A stretch of DNA of 64,000 nucleotides from Paenibacillus_AM sp052180255 (GCF_052180255.1 NZ_CP197466.1:930001-994000); one strand, 5' to 3'. Shown: positions 16,853-26,468, counted from the first letter of the stretch. The notes: generated by a model from the letters alone, not told the origin. Numbers and translations are program-made.

Positions 16853-17815
16853 TTGTCAGAAGCGCCAAATATGTTACCTAATAAGGTGCGCATACAGCAG
16901 CAAAGTAAACCTAAACGTCGCCGTCGATGGATTGGAATTAGTGCAATTATATTTGCGATGATTGTCATTCTTGGGGTAACCGGCATTTCCGGATTTGTGG
17001 GCTGGAATTTAACACATCCCGCTAAAGATCCAATTACCAATAAACCTGAAAAGTTACAGATGACGTATACCAATGTACAATTTAACAGCGCATACGATGA
17101 CACACTGCTTCGGGGCTGGCTCATTCCTGCCGGTGATAATAAAGATCGGATCGTTATTTTCTCACATGGTTACAGAGGTAATCGATCTGGGGAGAAACCA
17201 GCTTTACCAACTGCACAAGCGCTTCAAAAGCAAGGGATTGCTTCACTTTTATTCGATTTCCGCAACTCGGGTGAATCGGAGGGAACGGTAACAAGCGTAG
17301 GTTTGTTTGAAAAATCAGATTTGATTGCCGCGGTCAATTATGCGAAGAGTCTCGGTTATACGAAGATCGGGCTTGTGGGGTATTCCATGGGTGCTGTCGT
17401 CTCGATTGATGCTGCGCCAGAAGTATCCGATGTTCAAGCGGTTATCGCGGATTCACCATTTGCAGATATGCGTCCCTATCTAGAAGATAACTTGCCTGTA
17501 TGGAGCAATTTGCCTGCATTCCCTTTTACTCCACTTGTCATATGGGAAACATCCATGCTGACAGGTTTAGATCCTGATCAAGTACGACCAATTGAGTCGA
17601 TTACGAAGCTTAAAGATAAACAAGTATTGCTCATACATACGACGAATGATGGTAAGATTCCAGCAAGTAATAGTGAGCAGTTAATGAAGGCTTCTGGAAG
17701 TCCGAACACTTCATTGTGGCTTGTTCCTGGTGATCGACACGTAGGAGCCTACAATGCGGTACCGGATGAATACTTAACCAAGGTTACTCAATTCTTCACG
17801 CAGAATTTGAAATAA
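16853..17815 (+). CDS. Membrane-anchored alpha/beta hydrolase
   Basis: Protein of 320 residues with a basic N-terminus (PKRRRR), one membrane helix (about 23-48) and an alpha/beta hydrolase domain predicted outside the membrane. Catalytic elements: oxyanion SHGYRGNR (about 104), nucleophile GYSMGAVVS (about 176), Asp in TTNDGKIP (about 270) and His in DRHVGAYN (about 300). It resembles the YfhR/prolyl-oligopeptidase-like hydrolases; the substrate is unknown. TTG at 16853 is the start, set by GGGGAGG 8 nt upstream. Confidence 0.8.
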   Translation: MSEAPNMLPNKVRIQQQSKPKRRRRWIGISAIIFAMIVILGVTGISGFVGWNLTHPAKDPITNKPEKLQMTYTNVQFNSAYDDTLLRGWLIPAGDNKDRIVIFSHGYRGNRSGEKPALPTAQALQKQGIASLLFDFRNSGESEGTVTSVGLFEKSDLIAAVNYAKSLGYTKIGLVGYSMGAVVSIDAAPEVSDVQAVIADSPFADMRPYLEDNLPVWSNLPAFPFTPLVIWETSMLTGLDPDQVRPIESITKLKDKQVLLIHTTNDGKIPASNSEQLMKASGSPNTSLWLVPGDRHVGAYNAVPDEYLTKVTQFFTQNLK

Positions 17816-17829
17816 CGAATTCAAACCAA

Positions 17830-17873
17830 AACAGGCGCCTGAGCGATTACGCCGCTCATTGCCTGTTTTTTTA
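17830..17873 (+). terminator. Terminator after the hydrolase
   Basis: ACAGGC..TGAGC pairs with GCTCA..GCCTGT, followed by seven T. Confidence 0.85.
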
Positions 17874-17939
17874 TGAAAGGCATGATCCTATCATTTCGGC
17901 AAAGAGATATGACATAATGAAAAAAGAGGGGGGCTGCTT

Positions 17940-18944
17940 ATGTCCGCAGGTTTAGTGGATTCATTCAATCGCATACATGATTATTTGAGAATCTCGGTCA
18001 CAGACCGCTGTAATCTTCGTTGTGTGTACTGTATGCCGGAAGAAGGTATGGAGTTCGAACCAAGTGAGAAGTTACTGACTTTTGACGAAATTACTGAAGT
18101 TGTTCGTGTACTTGCAAATCATGGCGTCCGTAAACTTCGTCTTACTGGTGGAGAGCCGCTTGTTCGTAAAAATGTGGAGCAGTTAGTAGCGATGCTAGCT
18201 AATATTCCTGGCATAGAGGATATCGCTTTAACGACAAATGCGATTTATTTTGCAGCAAAGGCAGATCAGTTAAAGCAGGCAGGACTGACGAGAATCAACA
18301 TTTCTTTAGATTCACTTCAAGCTGAGCGGTTTGCTATGATCACTCGGGGTGGGAATATTGAAAAAGTGCTGCAATCGATCGAAGCTGCTTATCGGGTTGG
18401 GTTATATCCGATTAAAATAAATGTTGTCTTGATGAAAGGTATTAACGATGATGAGATTATGGATTTCCTAAGGCTGACACTAGATCGTGATATTCAAGTT
18501 CGATTCATTGAATACATGCCAATTGGTCATGATGATCAAGGTTGGAAAAATAAATATGTTCCATTATCAACTGTGCTTGAAACATGTGAAGGGCAGGGCT
18601 ATATGTTTGAAGAATCTGCTGAAGTGTATGGGAATGGTCCTTCACAGAACTATCGGATTAAAGGTGCACAAGGCTCTTTTGGGCTGATCCATCCAGTCAG
18701 TAATCATTTTTGTCAAACTTGCAATCGTCTTCGCCTCACTGCGGATGGGAATATTAAACCATGTCTATACTGGTCAGATGAATTTAATGTACGTCCTCAT
18801 CTTGGAAATGAAGAGGATCTAATGAAACTCTTTTACCGTGCACTGGGTCAAAAACCAGAAACACACGAGATGGCTCTAAAGCTAACGAATTCTTCTCAGT
18901 CCCATACGCCGACTATTCGTCGAATGTCACAGATAGGTGGCTAA
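17940..18944 (+). CDS. moaA: GTP 3',8-cyclase MoaA
   Basis: Radical SAM enzyme starting molybdenum cofactor synthesis by converting GTP to 3',8-cyclo-7,8-dihydro-GTP. 334 residues, usual length. The SAM cluster motif is CNLRCVYC (about 25), the second 4Fe-4S cluster is held by CQTCNRLRL and a later Cys in KPCLYW, and the C-terminus ends in Gly-Gly as required. The GGEP motif (RLTGGEPLV) is present. GGGGG precedes the ATG. No other moa/mob/moe gene is in the window, so it stands apart from its pathway. Confidence 0.96.
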   Translation: MSAGLVDSFNRIHDYLRISVTDRCNLRCVYCMPEEGMEFEPSEKLLTFDEITEVVRVLANHGVRKLRLTGGEPLVRKNVEQLVAMLANIPGIEDIALTTNAIYFAAKADQLKQAGLTRINISLDSLQAERFAMITRGGNIEKVLQSIEAAYRVGLYPIKINVVLMKGINDDEIMDFLRLTLDRDIQVRFIEYMPIGHDDQGWKNKYVPLSTVLETCEGQGYMFEESAEVYGNGPSQNYRIKGAQGSFGLIHPVSNHFCQTCNRLRLTADGNIKPCLYWSDEFNVRPHLGNEEDLMKLFYRALGQKPETHEMALKLTNSSQSHTPTIRRMSQIGG

Positions 18945-19109
18945 TCATAACCGTTGTTATGATTATTTATGAAAGAATTGCGATTTGGATAAGCTTAGAA
19001 TGGATCTGGCGAATGCCACGACTAAGGTCGGGGTTAATGTACCGTCCCAGGGCTATGTTCAGTTTAATAGGGATAGGATACAATAGTATAAACTAGGGGA
19101 GGTGGCAAC

Positions 19110-19775
19110 ATGGGAGATCAAGTGAAAAATAACCGCAATCGTAACACAGCACTTTTTCTAATTTGTGCAGGTGTTTTTCTCATACTTCAAAGACTGATTG
19201 GTTCTTTTCCCGTGGTTGCCATATTAATATTTTTATTAGGTTTTTATCAGCTTCGGACCTTAGGAAACCGTAAAGGGTTAATCTGGATTGCGATTGGATT
19301 GATGTTTCTGTTAGCCGAGCACTTGGCTGCTGTGATTTCAATCACGTTACTGTCACTTGCTTATTTTTATTATCAATCCAAGAAGGTCCAAAAGCAGGAT
19401 TATCATATTCAAAAGCAAAATATCCTCGGTGGGCTTCGTTTAGGAGATGAGCCATGGGTGTTGCGTGATACCTCCATTTGGTTCATGTTTGGTGAAGTGC
19501 ATATCGATTTGTCAATGGCGCTTATTGAGCAAAAAGAAACAACGATTTTACTTCAAGGTATGATTGGTGATATAGACATACGAATTCCAGAAGAACTTGG
19601 TGTATCCGTAGAAGCATTCAGCTTTCTAGGACCCATTGATGTTCATCAAGAACGTGAACATGGTATCATGAATCGCATTCATTGGCGTTCACCAAATTAT
19701 GAAACGAGTAACCACAAGGTGAAACTTCTCATTTCATATATCGTAGGAGATGTAGATGTGAAAATATTAGGATAA
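19110..19775 (+). CDS. liaF: LiaF-like cell-wall stress regulator protein
   Basis: Membrane protein of 221 residues: about four short hydrophobic helices in the first 90 residues, then a soluble beta-rich domain with LGDEPW, ISIWFMFGEVHIDLS-type and GDIDIRIPEELGV segments, as in LiaF/YvqF (cell-wall-active antibiotics response, DUF2154). LiaF inhibits LiaS in the absence of envelope stress. It is first of a tightly packed liaFSR-like operon, 12 nt ahead of the kinase, with GGGGAGG before its ATG. A TACAAT/TATAAA-rich stretch about 30 nt upstream probably holds the promoter. Confidence 0.85.
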   Translation: MGDQVKNNRNRNTALFLICAGVFLILQRLIGSFPVVAILIFLLGFYQLRTLGNRKGLIWIAIGLMFLLAEHLAAVISITLLSLAYFYYQSKKVQKQDYHIQKQNILGGLRLGDEPWVLRDTSIWFMFGEVHIDLSMALIEQKETTILLQGMIGDIDIRIPEELGVSVEAFSFLGPIDVHQEREHGIMNRIHWRSPNYETSNHKVKLLISYIVGDVDVKILG

Positions 19776-19787
19776 GGGGGATGACTC

Positions 19788-20885
19788 ATGCAAAGCTACA
19801 AAAAAAAGCTTACGAATATGATATGGCGGAGCATGGGGGAATCCATTGTCTTTAGCTTTATTATTGTCGGAGCGATCATGTACAGTTTGAATTACTTCGG
19901 ATTGCTGGCAAGGGTTGAGGCTTGGACAAGCGATTTCTTCCTTCTGGTTGCAATTGAACTTGCTGTACCGATCATAACTGGCGGGGTCTATGGTTTTTGG
20001 TCTTCCAATCGTATTAGACACCGACTAGAGCCTATTATGGAGACGATGCAACTCTTGGAAAAGGGTAACTTTGCTCGAGCTACACTAAACTTAGGTGAAG
20101 ATGAGATTGGCCGATTGGGTCAGCAATTAGATCGAGTTACGAAAAAGTGGGAAGAACAAGTGAATTCTTTGCAAAGATTATCGAATCATAATGCTCAATT
20201 GGCGGAGAAAGCGAAATTCTCTGCGGTTGTTGAAGAACGTCAACGGTTGGCTCGTGAGCTGCATGATGCAGTATCTCAGCAGTTGTTTGCCATTTCAATG
20301 ACAGCTACAGCAGTCGGGCGAATTATGGACAAAGATTTTGAAAAAGCGAAGCGGCAAATTTTCTTAATTGAGGAAATGTCATCTGTTGCACAATCGGAAA
20401 TGAGAGCACTCTTGATGCATCTGCGACCTGTACATCTGGAAGGTAAACGGTTATCTGTTGCATTAAGTGATTTACTACAGGAACTGCGTGCCAAAGGGGT
20501 TATGGATATAGAGTGGGAGGCAGACGAAGATATTGCTTTGCCAAAAGGTATCGAAGACCACCTATTTCGTATTGTACAAGAAGCGTTATCCAATTCACTT
20601 CGTCATGCTAAAGCAACGAAGCTTGAACTTAAGCTTTTACAGCGAATAGATGGGGTACGTCTTATGATTCGTGATGATGGAGTCGGATTTAATCTTAATG
20701 ATTCCAAGAAGCAATCATCTTATGGACTTGCAACGATGAAGGAAAGAGTGAGTGAAATCGGTGGCTCAATCTCCATAGTTGCAGCACCTGAACAAGGGAC
20801 TCGTATTGAGATACGTGTACCAATCATAGCGGAGGGAGCGATCGATAATGGAGGACTCAATCATCAAAGTACTGTTAGTGGATGA
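19788..20885 (+). CDS. liaS: LiaS-like sensor histidine kinase
   Basis: NarL-class sensor kinase, 365 residues. Two membrane helices (about 17-38 and 47-68) with a very short external loop, a HAMP domain (70-120), dimerisation/phosphoacceptor domain with ERQRLARELHDAVSQQL (His about 155), and ATPase with LFRIVQEALSNSLRHAKA and DDGVGF. The lack of an external sensor is normal for LiaS-type intramembrane-sensing kinases. It overlaps the regulator gene by 38 bp in a different frame, indicating translational coupling. Confidence 0.9.
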   Translation: MQSYKKKLTNMIWRSMGESIVFSFIIVGAIMYSLNYFGLLARVEAWTSDFFLLVAIELAVPIITGGVYGFWSSNRIRHRLEPIMETMQLLEKGNFARATLNLGEDEIGRLGQQLDRVTKKWEEQVNSLQRLSNHNAQLAEKAKFSAVVEERQRLARELHDAVSQQLFAISMTATAVGRIMDKDFEKAKRQIFLIEEMSSVAQSEMRALLMHLRPVHLEGKRLSVALSDLLQELRAKGVMDIEWEADEDIALPKGIEDHLFRIVQEALSNSLRHAKATKLELKLLQRIDGVRLMIRDDGVGFNLNDSKKQSSYGLATMKERVSEIGGSISIVAAPEQGTRIEIRVPIIAEGAIDNGGLNHQSTVSG

Positions 20886-21498
20886 CCATGAAATGGTACG
20901 AATCGGTCTAGCGGCTGTTCTGGGGACAGAGGAAGATATTGAGGTTGTCGGTGAAGCCAGTTCTGGTGAAGAAGGAATTACGATGGCAGAGGAATATAAT
21001 CCAGACGTTGTCTTGATGGATCTAGTGATGGAAGGCGGCATTGATGGAATCGAAGCTACGCGTCGATTAATAGAACGCAACCCAGAGAGCAAGGTTATTG
21101 TACTTACAAGTTATTTGGATGATGAAAAAATGTACCCTGTGCTTGAAGCGGGTGCTATTTCATATTTACTTAAAACTTCACGCGCAGGTGAAATTACAGG
21201 AGCTATTCGAGCAGCAGCTAAGGGTCAATCCATTCTGGAGTCTCAAGTTGCATCCAAATTAATGAATCGCTTTAGACAACCCAAGCAAGTAGCTGCACCG
21301 CACGAAGACTTAACAGAACGTGAGATGGAAGTGCTGCGACTTATTGCGGCTGGTAAATCGAATCAAGAGGTTGCAGATGAGTTATTCATTGGCATTAAGA
21401 CAGTTAAGTTCCATGTAACGAACGTATTGTCTAAGCTAGGAGTAGATGATCGTACACAAGCTGCTATTTATGCCTTTAAACAAGGCTTGGTGGAATAG
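20848..21498 (+). CDS. liaR: LiaR-like response regulator
   Basis: NarL/LuxR-type regulator, 216 residues. Receiver domain with DDHEMVR at the start, phospho-acceptor in VVLMDLVMEG and Lys in ISYLLKTS; C-terminal LuxR helix-turn-helix LTEREMEVLRLIAAGKSNQEVADELF (split over about 152-180). It is the last two-component gene of the liaFSR-like unit. No liaIH-type target genes follow; instead a 27-residue membrane ORF comes 19 nt later. Confidence 0.92.
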   Translation: MEDSIIKVLLVDDHEMVRIGLAAVLGTEEDIEVVGEASSGEEGITMAEEYNPDVVLMDLVMEGGIDGIEATRRLIERNPESKVIVLTSYLDDEKMYPVLEAGAISYLLKTSRAGEITGAIRAAAKGQSILESQVASKLMNRFRQPKQVAAPHEDLTEREMEVLRLIAAGKSNQEVADELFIGIKTVKFHVTNVLSKLGVDDRTQAAIYAFKQGLVE

Positions 21499-21517
21499 AG
21501 AAAAGGAGATTTGAGAC

Positions 21518-21601
21518 ATGGTAAACTATGTTGTGTGGCTTGTTATAGCTGCAGTTTGCGTTGTCTTTTTGCGGTTTGTCGGGAAAAAATATCGTAAATA
21601 A
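21518..21601 (+). CDS. 27-residue membrane peptide downstream of liaR
   Basis: A very short ORF encoding one hydrophobic helix (about 4-20) with a basic tail GKKYRK. AAAAGGAGA lies 7 nt before the ATG, which is as strong a ribosome site as those of the large genes around it. It is 19 nt downstream of liaR, in the same direction and likely on the same transcript. LiaI is also a small membrane protein but is longer with two helices; homology is not claimed. Confidence 0.55.
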   Translation: MVNYVVWLVIAAVCVVFLRFVGKKYRK

Positions 21602-21679
21602 GCATGGAGAAGTTGAATCCCTTGTCTAATTTCGGTATGCTATTCCTAATAAATTTTATACAGAAAGAATGATGAACTC

Positions 21680-23167
21680 ATGATAGGCGCAGTATTTTTC
21701 ATTTTTGGAGCAACGGGGGATCTTGCGAAAAGAAAGCTTTTTCCCGCAATTTACAGCATGTATCGCGAAGGCAAGTTGGGAGAGAACTTTGCAGTTGTAG
21801 GATTAGCTCGTCGTCCTCGTACGAATGAACAATTCCGTAAGGATGTGTGTGAGTCCATTAATCAATTTGCGCGCTACTCCATTGAGGAAGATGAGAGTTG
21901 TTCAAGCTTTGCTGAACATTTTCAATACATGTCTCTAGACATTAATAATGTAGATGGTTTTAAAGCTCTTAGAGGGCTGACTGAAGAATTAGATGAGAAA
22001 TTCCAGACGGGGGGCAACCGTCTATTTTACCTTGCACTCGCACCTGAGCTTTTTGGTAATGTTGCGTTTAACCTTCGTGAAGGTGGATTGCTTGAGACTG
22101 AAGGCTGGCATCGTCTTGTTATTGAGAAGCCTTTCGGCTATGATTTGCCATCCGCACAAAAATTGAACACACAACTACGTCAAGTATTTGAGGAGCAAGA
22201 CATTTATCGGATCGACCATTACTTGGGTAAAGAAATGGTTCAAAATATTGGAATCGTTCGTTTTGCAAATGCGTTCATTGAACCCCTCTGGAACAATCGA
22301 CATATCTCTAACATTCAAATTACTTTAAGTGAAACTGTGGGTGTTGAAGAGCGTGGAGGTTACTATGACCATGCAGGGGCTTTGCGTGATATGGGACAAA
22401 ATCATATGCTGCAAATGCTCGCTATGATGGCAATGGAACCGCCTAGCCGTCTTTTACCAGAAGATATCCGGGATGAGAAAGTGAAGGTGCTACGTTCACT
22501 TCGTGCTTTTACATCATCAGATGATGTACGAGCTAACGTGATTCGTGGACAATATGCAAACGGGGAGACAGAAGGTAAAGCGCTGTCGGCCTATCGTGAA
22601 GAGGATTCAGTTAACACGAATTCAACAACGGAGACCTATTTTGCTGCACGAGTATTCGTGGATAATTTCCGTTGGGCAGGTGTGCCATTTTTCGTACGTA
22701 CGGGTAAACGACTACCTGCGAAGACGACTGAAATTGTGGTTGAATTCAAGAATGTTCCCGACAATGTGTATTTGACTGAAAAGCATGAACTGGAGCCGAA
22801 CTTACTTGTGTTCCGTGTTCACCCCGTTGAAGGCATTCACTTGAAGATGAACGCGAAGCAACCAGGTGGTGAAGGCTCGGTTATTCCAATTACGATGGAC
22901 TTTGCGCAAAGCAGCGTAGTGGGCATGAATACGCCAGAGGCTTATGAGCTGCTCCTTTATGATGCGTCACGCGGTGACTCTACGTATTTCACGCGTTGGG
23001 ATGAAGTTGCGCATGCTTGGGAGTATGTCGATAAGATTGCTGCAGCATGGAAAGAGACGACAGAAGATTTGCAACTGTATCCAGCCGGCTCTTGGGGACC
23101 TGAGGGCGCGAATGAACTGCTTGAGAAGGATGGTTTCAAATGGTGGCCTGTTCACGGGCAAGAATAA
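21680..23167 (+). CDS. zwf: Glucose-6-phosphate 1-dehydrogenase
   Basis: First step of the oxidative pentose phosphate pathway, making NADPH and 6-phosphogluconolactone; cytosolic. 495 residues, normal length. N-terminal nucleotide fold with FGATGDLAKRK (about 9), active-site signature RIDHYLGKEMVQN (about 178) and EKPFGYD. The ribosome site before the ATG is poor (AGAAAGA). The cyclase-family gene follows after 27 nt, then prfC, all in one direction without terminators between them. Confidence 0.97.
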   Translation: MIGAVFFIFGATGDLAKRKLFPAIYSMYREGKLGENFAVVGLARRPRTNEQFRKDVCESINQFARYSIEEDESCSSFAEHFQYMSLDINNVDGFKALRGLTEELDEKFQTGGNRLFYLALAPELFGNVAFNLREGGLLETEGWHRLVIEKPFGYDLPSAQKLNTQLRQVFEEQDIYRIDHYLGKEMVQNIGIVRFANAFIEPLWNNRHISNIQITLSETVGVEERGGYYDHAGALRDMGQNHMLQMLAMMAMEPPSRLLPEDIRDEKVKVLRSLRAFTSSDDVRANVIRGQYANGETEGKALSAYREEDSVNTNSTTETYFAARVFVDNFRWAGVPFFVRTGKRLPAKTTEIVVEFKNVPDNVYLTEKHELEPNLLVFRVHPVEGIHLKMNAKQPGGEGSVIPITMDFAQSSVVGMNTPEAYELLLYDASRGDSTYFTRWDEVAHAWEYVDKIAAAWKETTEDLQLYPAGSWGPEGANELLEKDGFKWWPVHGQE

Positions 23168-23194
23168 TTCTTCCTGGAAGGAATGGAGTTTCAT

Positions 23195-23821
23195 ATGAAA
23201 ATATTTGATATATCGATGACAATTGAAGAAAGCATGCAAGTGTATAAAAATAAAGAAGAGAAAAAACCAGAAATTCGCAACATGGCAAATTTCTCAAACT
23301 CTAAAGTACATGAAACCCGTATTGCACTTGATGTTCACTGTGGTACACATCTAGACGCAGCCTTGCATATGATTGAAGGCGGAGAAACTATCGAAGCAAT
23401 TCCACTGAATCAACTAGTGGGTACGGCACGTGTAGTTGATTTGACTCATATCGAAGAGGCGATCGAACGGGAACATTTAGAGTCATTTGCTCTGCAAGAA
23501 GGGGAATGGGTGCTTTTAAAAACTCGGAATTCATTATCCGAGGAATTTGATTTTAATTTTGTTTACCTAGCTGAAAGCGGTGCTCAGTATTTAATCGAGC
23601 GAGGACTACGTGGGGTAGGTACTGATGGACTTGGGATCGAACGAGCACAACCGGAATATCCAACACATCGCTCTTTATTGAAGAATAGAGTGCATATCGT
23701 AGAAGGACTTCGTCTAAAAGACGTTCCAGCAGGAACTTACTTTATGGTGATTGCACCACTTAAGCTTACAGGTATTGATGCTGCTCCTGCACGGGCATTT
23801 TTAGTTGAGCAGTTAAAATAG
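23195..23821 (+). CDS. Cyclase family metal-dependent hydrolase
   Basis: Protein of 208 residues in the cyclase/arylformamidase superfamily (PF04199). The metal-binding motif is DVHCGTHLDAALH (about 45), followed by TDGLGIERAQ and HRSLLKNRVHIVEGL, which are typical of the fold. Relatives hydrolyse N-formylkynurenine or isatin; no tryptophan-catabolism genes are near, so the substrate is open. An in-frame ATG at 23183 overlaps the ribosome site; GGAG 8 nt before ATG 23195 decides the start. Placed between zwf and prfC. Confidence 0.82.
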   Translation: MKIFDISMTIEESMQVYKNKEEKKPEIRNMANFSNSKVHETRIALDVHCGTHLDAALHMIEGGETIEAIPLNQLVGTARVVDLTHIEEAIEREHLESFALQEGEWVLLKTRNSLSEEFDFNFVYLAESGAQYLIERGLRGVGTDGLGIERAQPEYPTHRSLLKNRVHIVEGLRLKDVPAGTYFMVIAPLKLTGIDAAPARAFLVEQLK

Positions 23822-23838
23822 AAGGGATTCAATCGACA

Positions 23839-25425
23839 ATGAGTGAACAAGAACAAAAAAAATTAATTACGGAAGTAAATAAACGCAGAACGTTTGCAAT
23901 TATTTCCCACCCGGATGCTGGTAAAACGACACTTACCGAGAAGCTATTGCTATTCGGGGGTGCGATTCGTCTTGCGGGAACAGTAAAGGGACGTAAAGCT
24001 AGTAAATTTGCAACATCGGATTGGATGGAAATTGAGAAACAAAGAGGGATCTCTGTTACTTCTTCCGTGATGCAATTTGATTATCAAGGACATAAGATTA
24101 ACATTCTGGATACACCGGGGCACCAAGATTTCTCTGAAGATACGTACCGTACATTAACTGCAGCGGATGCTGCGGTTATGTTAATTGACGTTGCCAAGGG
24201 TGTCGAGGCGCAGACGATTAAGTTGTTCCAAGTATGTCGCTTGCGCAATATCCCTATTTTTACCTTTATAAATAAATTAGACCGTGAAGGACGCGATCCA
24301 TTCGAGCTGCTTGAAGAGCTAGAGAATGTGCTTGGTATTCGTTCTTATCCGATGAATTGGCCAATTGGGATGGGAAAAAGTCTCTGTGGGGTATACGATC
24401 GTCAGAAAACCCAATTAGAGTTGTTCCAAGGCGATGATCATAGCGAAATTGAAGTGCGTCCGGTAAGCGGCTATGATGACCCTCTCGTACGTCAGATTGC
24501 AGGGGAGCATTTGTATGAGCAGTTAAGCCAAGAGTTGGAACTGCTTGATGTTGCAGGGGATCCTTTTGACATGGATAAGGTTCTAAATGGTGAGTTAACT
24601 CCTGTATTCTTTGGTTCTGCGGTGAATAACTTTGGTGTGCAGACTTTCTTAGAAAATTTCCTTCAGCTTGCGCCGGCCCCACAGCCGCGTAATTCTTCAG
24701 AAGGTGCTATCGAACCTACGAAGCCAGCATTCTCAGGATATGTGTTTAAGATTCAAGCGAATATGAATCCAGCACACCGTGATCGTCTTGCCTTCTTGCG
24801 TATTGTATCTGGTAAGTTTGAGCGTGGTATGTCAGTGCGTCATGTTCGTGCAGGTAAAGATATTAAGCTTGCTCAACCGCAGCAATTCCTAGCGCAAGAT
24901 CGCGATATCGTCGAAGAGGCATATGCAGGGGATATTATCGGTTTATTTGATCCCGGTATTTTCCGAATTGGAGATTCCTTATCTCAAGGGGAGAGCATCG
25001 TGTATGATGAATTGCCAACGTTCTCGCCGGAATTATTCTGTAAAGTAACTGTTAAAAATGCACTTAAACATAAACAGTACCAAAAAGGTATTGATCAATT
25101 GACTGAAGAAGGCACGATTCAGGTGTTTACCTCTGCGGGTGTATTTGATGAGACGATTCTTGGTGTTGTTGGCCAACTTCAATTCGAAGTATTCGAACAT
25201 CGGATGCGCGGGGAGTATGGCGTTGACATTCAGTTACAGCGACTAAATTTCCAATTTGCACGTTGGATTGTGGCGGATCAGATTGATCCAAGCAAATTTA
25301 GAATCAACTCTCATCTTGTAAAAGATAAGAATGGTAACTTTGTTGCCTTATTCGAGAGTGAATATGCGCTTAGATCCGCGATTGATCGTAATCCAACCAC
25401 ACAATTTTTACCGAATGCTCCTTAA
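23839..25425 (+). CDS. prfC: Peptide chain release factor 3
   Basis: GTPase that recycles release factors 1 and 2 from the ribosome. 528 residues, standard length. G1 ISHPDAGKTTLTE (about 22), switch with KQRGISVTSS, G3 DTPGHQDFSEDT, G4 NKLDREGRD; the C-terminal domains include VVGQLQFEVFEHRM. Distinguished from EF-G by the KASKFATSDWMEIE segment. It starts 17 nt after the cyclase-family gene and ends at a clear terminator. Confidence 0.97.
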   Translation: MSEQEQKKLITEVNKRRTFAIISHPDAGKTTLTEKLLLFGGAIRLAGTVKGRKASKFATSDWMEIEKQRGISVTSSVMQFDYQGHKINILDTPGHQDFSEDTYRTLTAADAAVMLIDVAKGVEAQTIKLFQVCRLRNIPIFTFINKLDREGRDPFELLEELENVLGIRSYPMNWPIGMGKSLCGVYDRQKTQLELFQGDDHSEIEVRPVSGYDDPLVRQIAGEHLYEQLSQELELLDVAGDPFDMDKVLNGELTPVFFGSAVNNFGVQTFLENFLQLAPAPQPRNSSEGAIEPTKPAFSGYVFKIQANMNPAHRDRLAFLRIVSGKFERGMSVRHVRAGKDIKLAQPQQFLAQDRDIVEEAYAGDIIGLFDPGIFRIGDSLSQGESIVYDELPTFSPELFCKVTVKNALKHKQYQKGIDQLTEEGTIQVFTSAGVFDETILGVVGQLQFEVFEHRMRGEYGVDIQLQRLNFQFARWIVADQIDPSKFRINSHLVKDKNGNFVALFESEYALRSAIDRNPTTQFLPNAP

Positions 25426-25443
25426 ATAGAATAGGATATATCA

Positions 25444-25476
25444 AGCATCTCCGAGAAAATTCGGGGATGCTTTTTT
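25444..25476 (+). terminator. Terminator after prfC
   Basis: GCATCTCCGA pairs with TCGGGGATGC (one G-T), loop GAAAAT, then six T. Confidence 0.88.
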
Positions 25477-25617
25477 AATATACAGCGCATGCATGCTGTG
25501 TATTGCCTATGCAAAACAAAAGAGCTCATCATACTATATTGTGTCGGTTCTAAGATAAACTCAACCGAACTTGCAGCGATTTATACAGCAAAGATCAAAA
25601 AGATGAGGTGAGCACGG

Positions 25618-26397
25618 TTGGGGAGATTTGTGCATAGCAAATGGAGAAAAACACAGACGCTTAAAAAGGATTCCGGAATTAATAATTATGTTCCGCAGAC
25701 ACTACCTTTGACCGAAATATCATTAAAAAAGATGTTACAGCAGCATCATATGGTGTATATTAAGCCTGTTGTAGGCATGCATGGCAGAGGCGTTATGCGA
25801 ATTGATTGGGATTCAAAGGCAAGTAAAAAGGCATATAAGTATCAGTATATATATAAAGTAAAAACGTTCAATAATGTAGAAGATCTGTATCGATCGATAA
25901 AGCTAACCATTAAAAAAAGGCCTTATTTAGTGCAGAAAGGAATTTACCTACTTCGTTACAATTCACGACCATTTGATATTCGGGTCATGGTTCAGTTAAA
26001 TAGGCAGCAAACTTGGGAAACGACAGCGATGATTGGTCGGGTGGCATCCCCAGGTAAAATTATTACGAACGTTCACGGCGGCGGCATGCTAAAGCCGGTT
26101 GAAACCTTATTACACGGCCATATGAATGTGATGAAGCAGAGTGCTTTTATTGCTAATTTGCGATTCCTAGGCCAACGTGTTGCACGGCAATTGCATAAAC
26201 AGTATTCAGGAATTCGGAATATCGGTCTTGATATTGCTGTCGACCATGCGCTTAAACCATGGATCATCGAAGTGAATACGAGTCCTGATCCTTTCATTTT
26301 TCGGAAATTAAAAGATAAACGAATATTCCGTAAAGTAATTGGCCTTACACGAAAAAAAATGAGTGTGGTAAAAAAAGTGCGAAGGAAAATAAAATGA
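25618..26397 (+). CDS. YheC/YheD family ATP-grasp protein (spore coat-associated)
   Basis: ATP-grasp-like protein, 259 residues, related to the YheC/YheD proteins associated with the Bacillus endospore coat. Motifs: KPVVGMHGRGVMRID (ATP-binding, about 50-65), RPFDIRVMVQLN (about 118) and GLDIAVDHALKPWIIEVNTSPDP (Mg-binding Glu and Asn, about 205-227). Relatives are often 350-450 residues with an extra N-terminal domain; this one keeps only the ATP-grasp part. TTG at 25618 with GAGGTGA upstream is the start. Likely made during sporulation; enzymatic product unknown. Confidence 0.8.
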   Translation: MGRFVHSKWRKTQTLKKDSGINNYVPQTLPLTEISLKKMLQQHHMVYIKPVVGMHGRGVMRIDWDSKASKKAYKYQYIYKVKTFNNVEDLYRSIKLTIKKRPYLVQKGIYLLRYNSRPFDIRVMVQLNRQQTWETTAMIGRVASPGKIITNVHGGGMLKPVETLLHGHMNVMKQSAFIANLRFLGQRVARQLHKQYSGIRNIGLDIAVDHALKPWIIEVNTSPDPFIFRKLKDKRIFRKVIGLTRKKMSVVKKVRRKIK

Positions 26398-26401
26398 AAT
26401 G

Positions 26402-26446
26402 AAATACCATAGACTTTCTTGTAATGATAAAGAAGGTCTATGGTAT
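26402..26446. terminator. Bidirectional terminator between YheC/D-like gene and sspI
   Basis: AAATACCATAGAC pairs with GTCTATGGTATTT and the stem continues with CTTT/AAAG. It sits between two convergent genes. Confidence 0.85.
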
Positions 26447-26468
26447 TTGTTTATTTCAAGCGAGGAAT

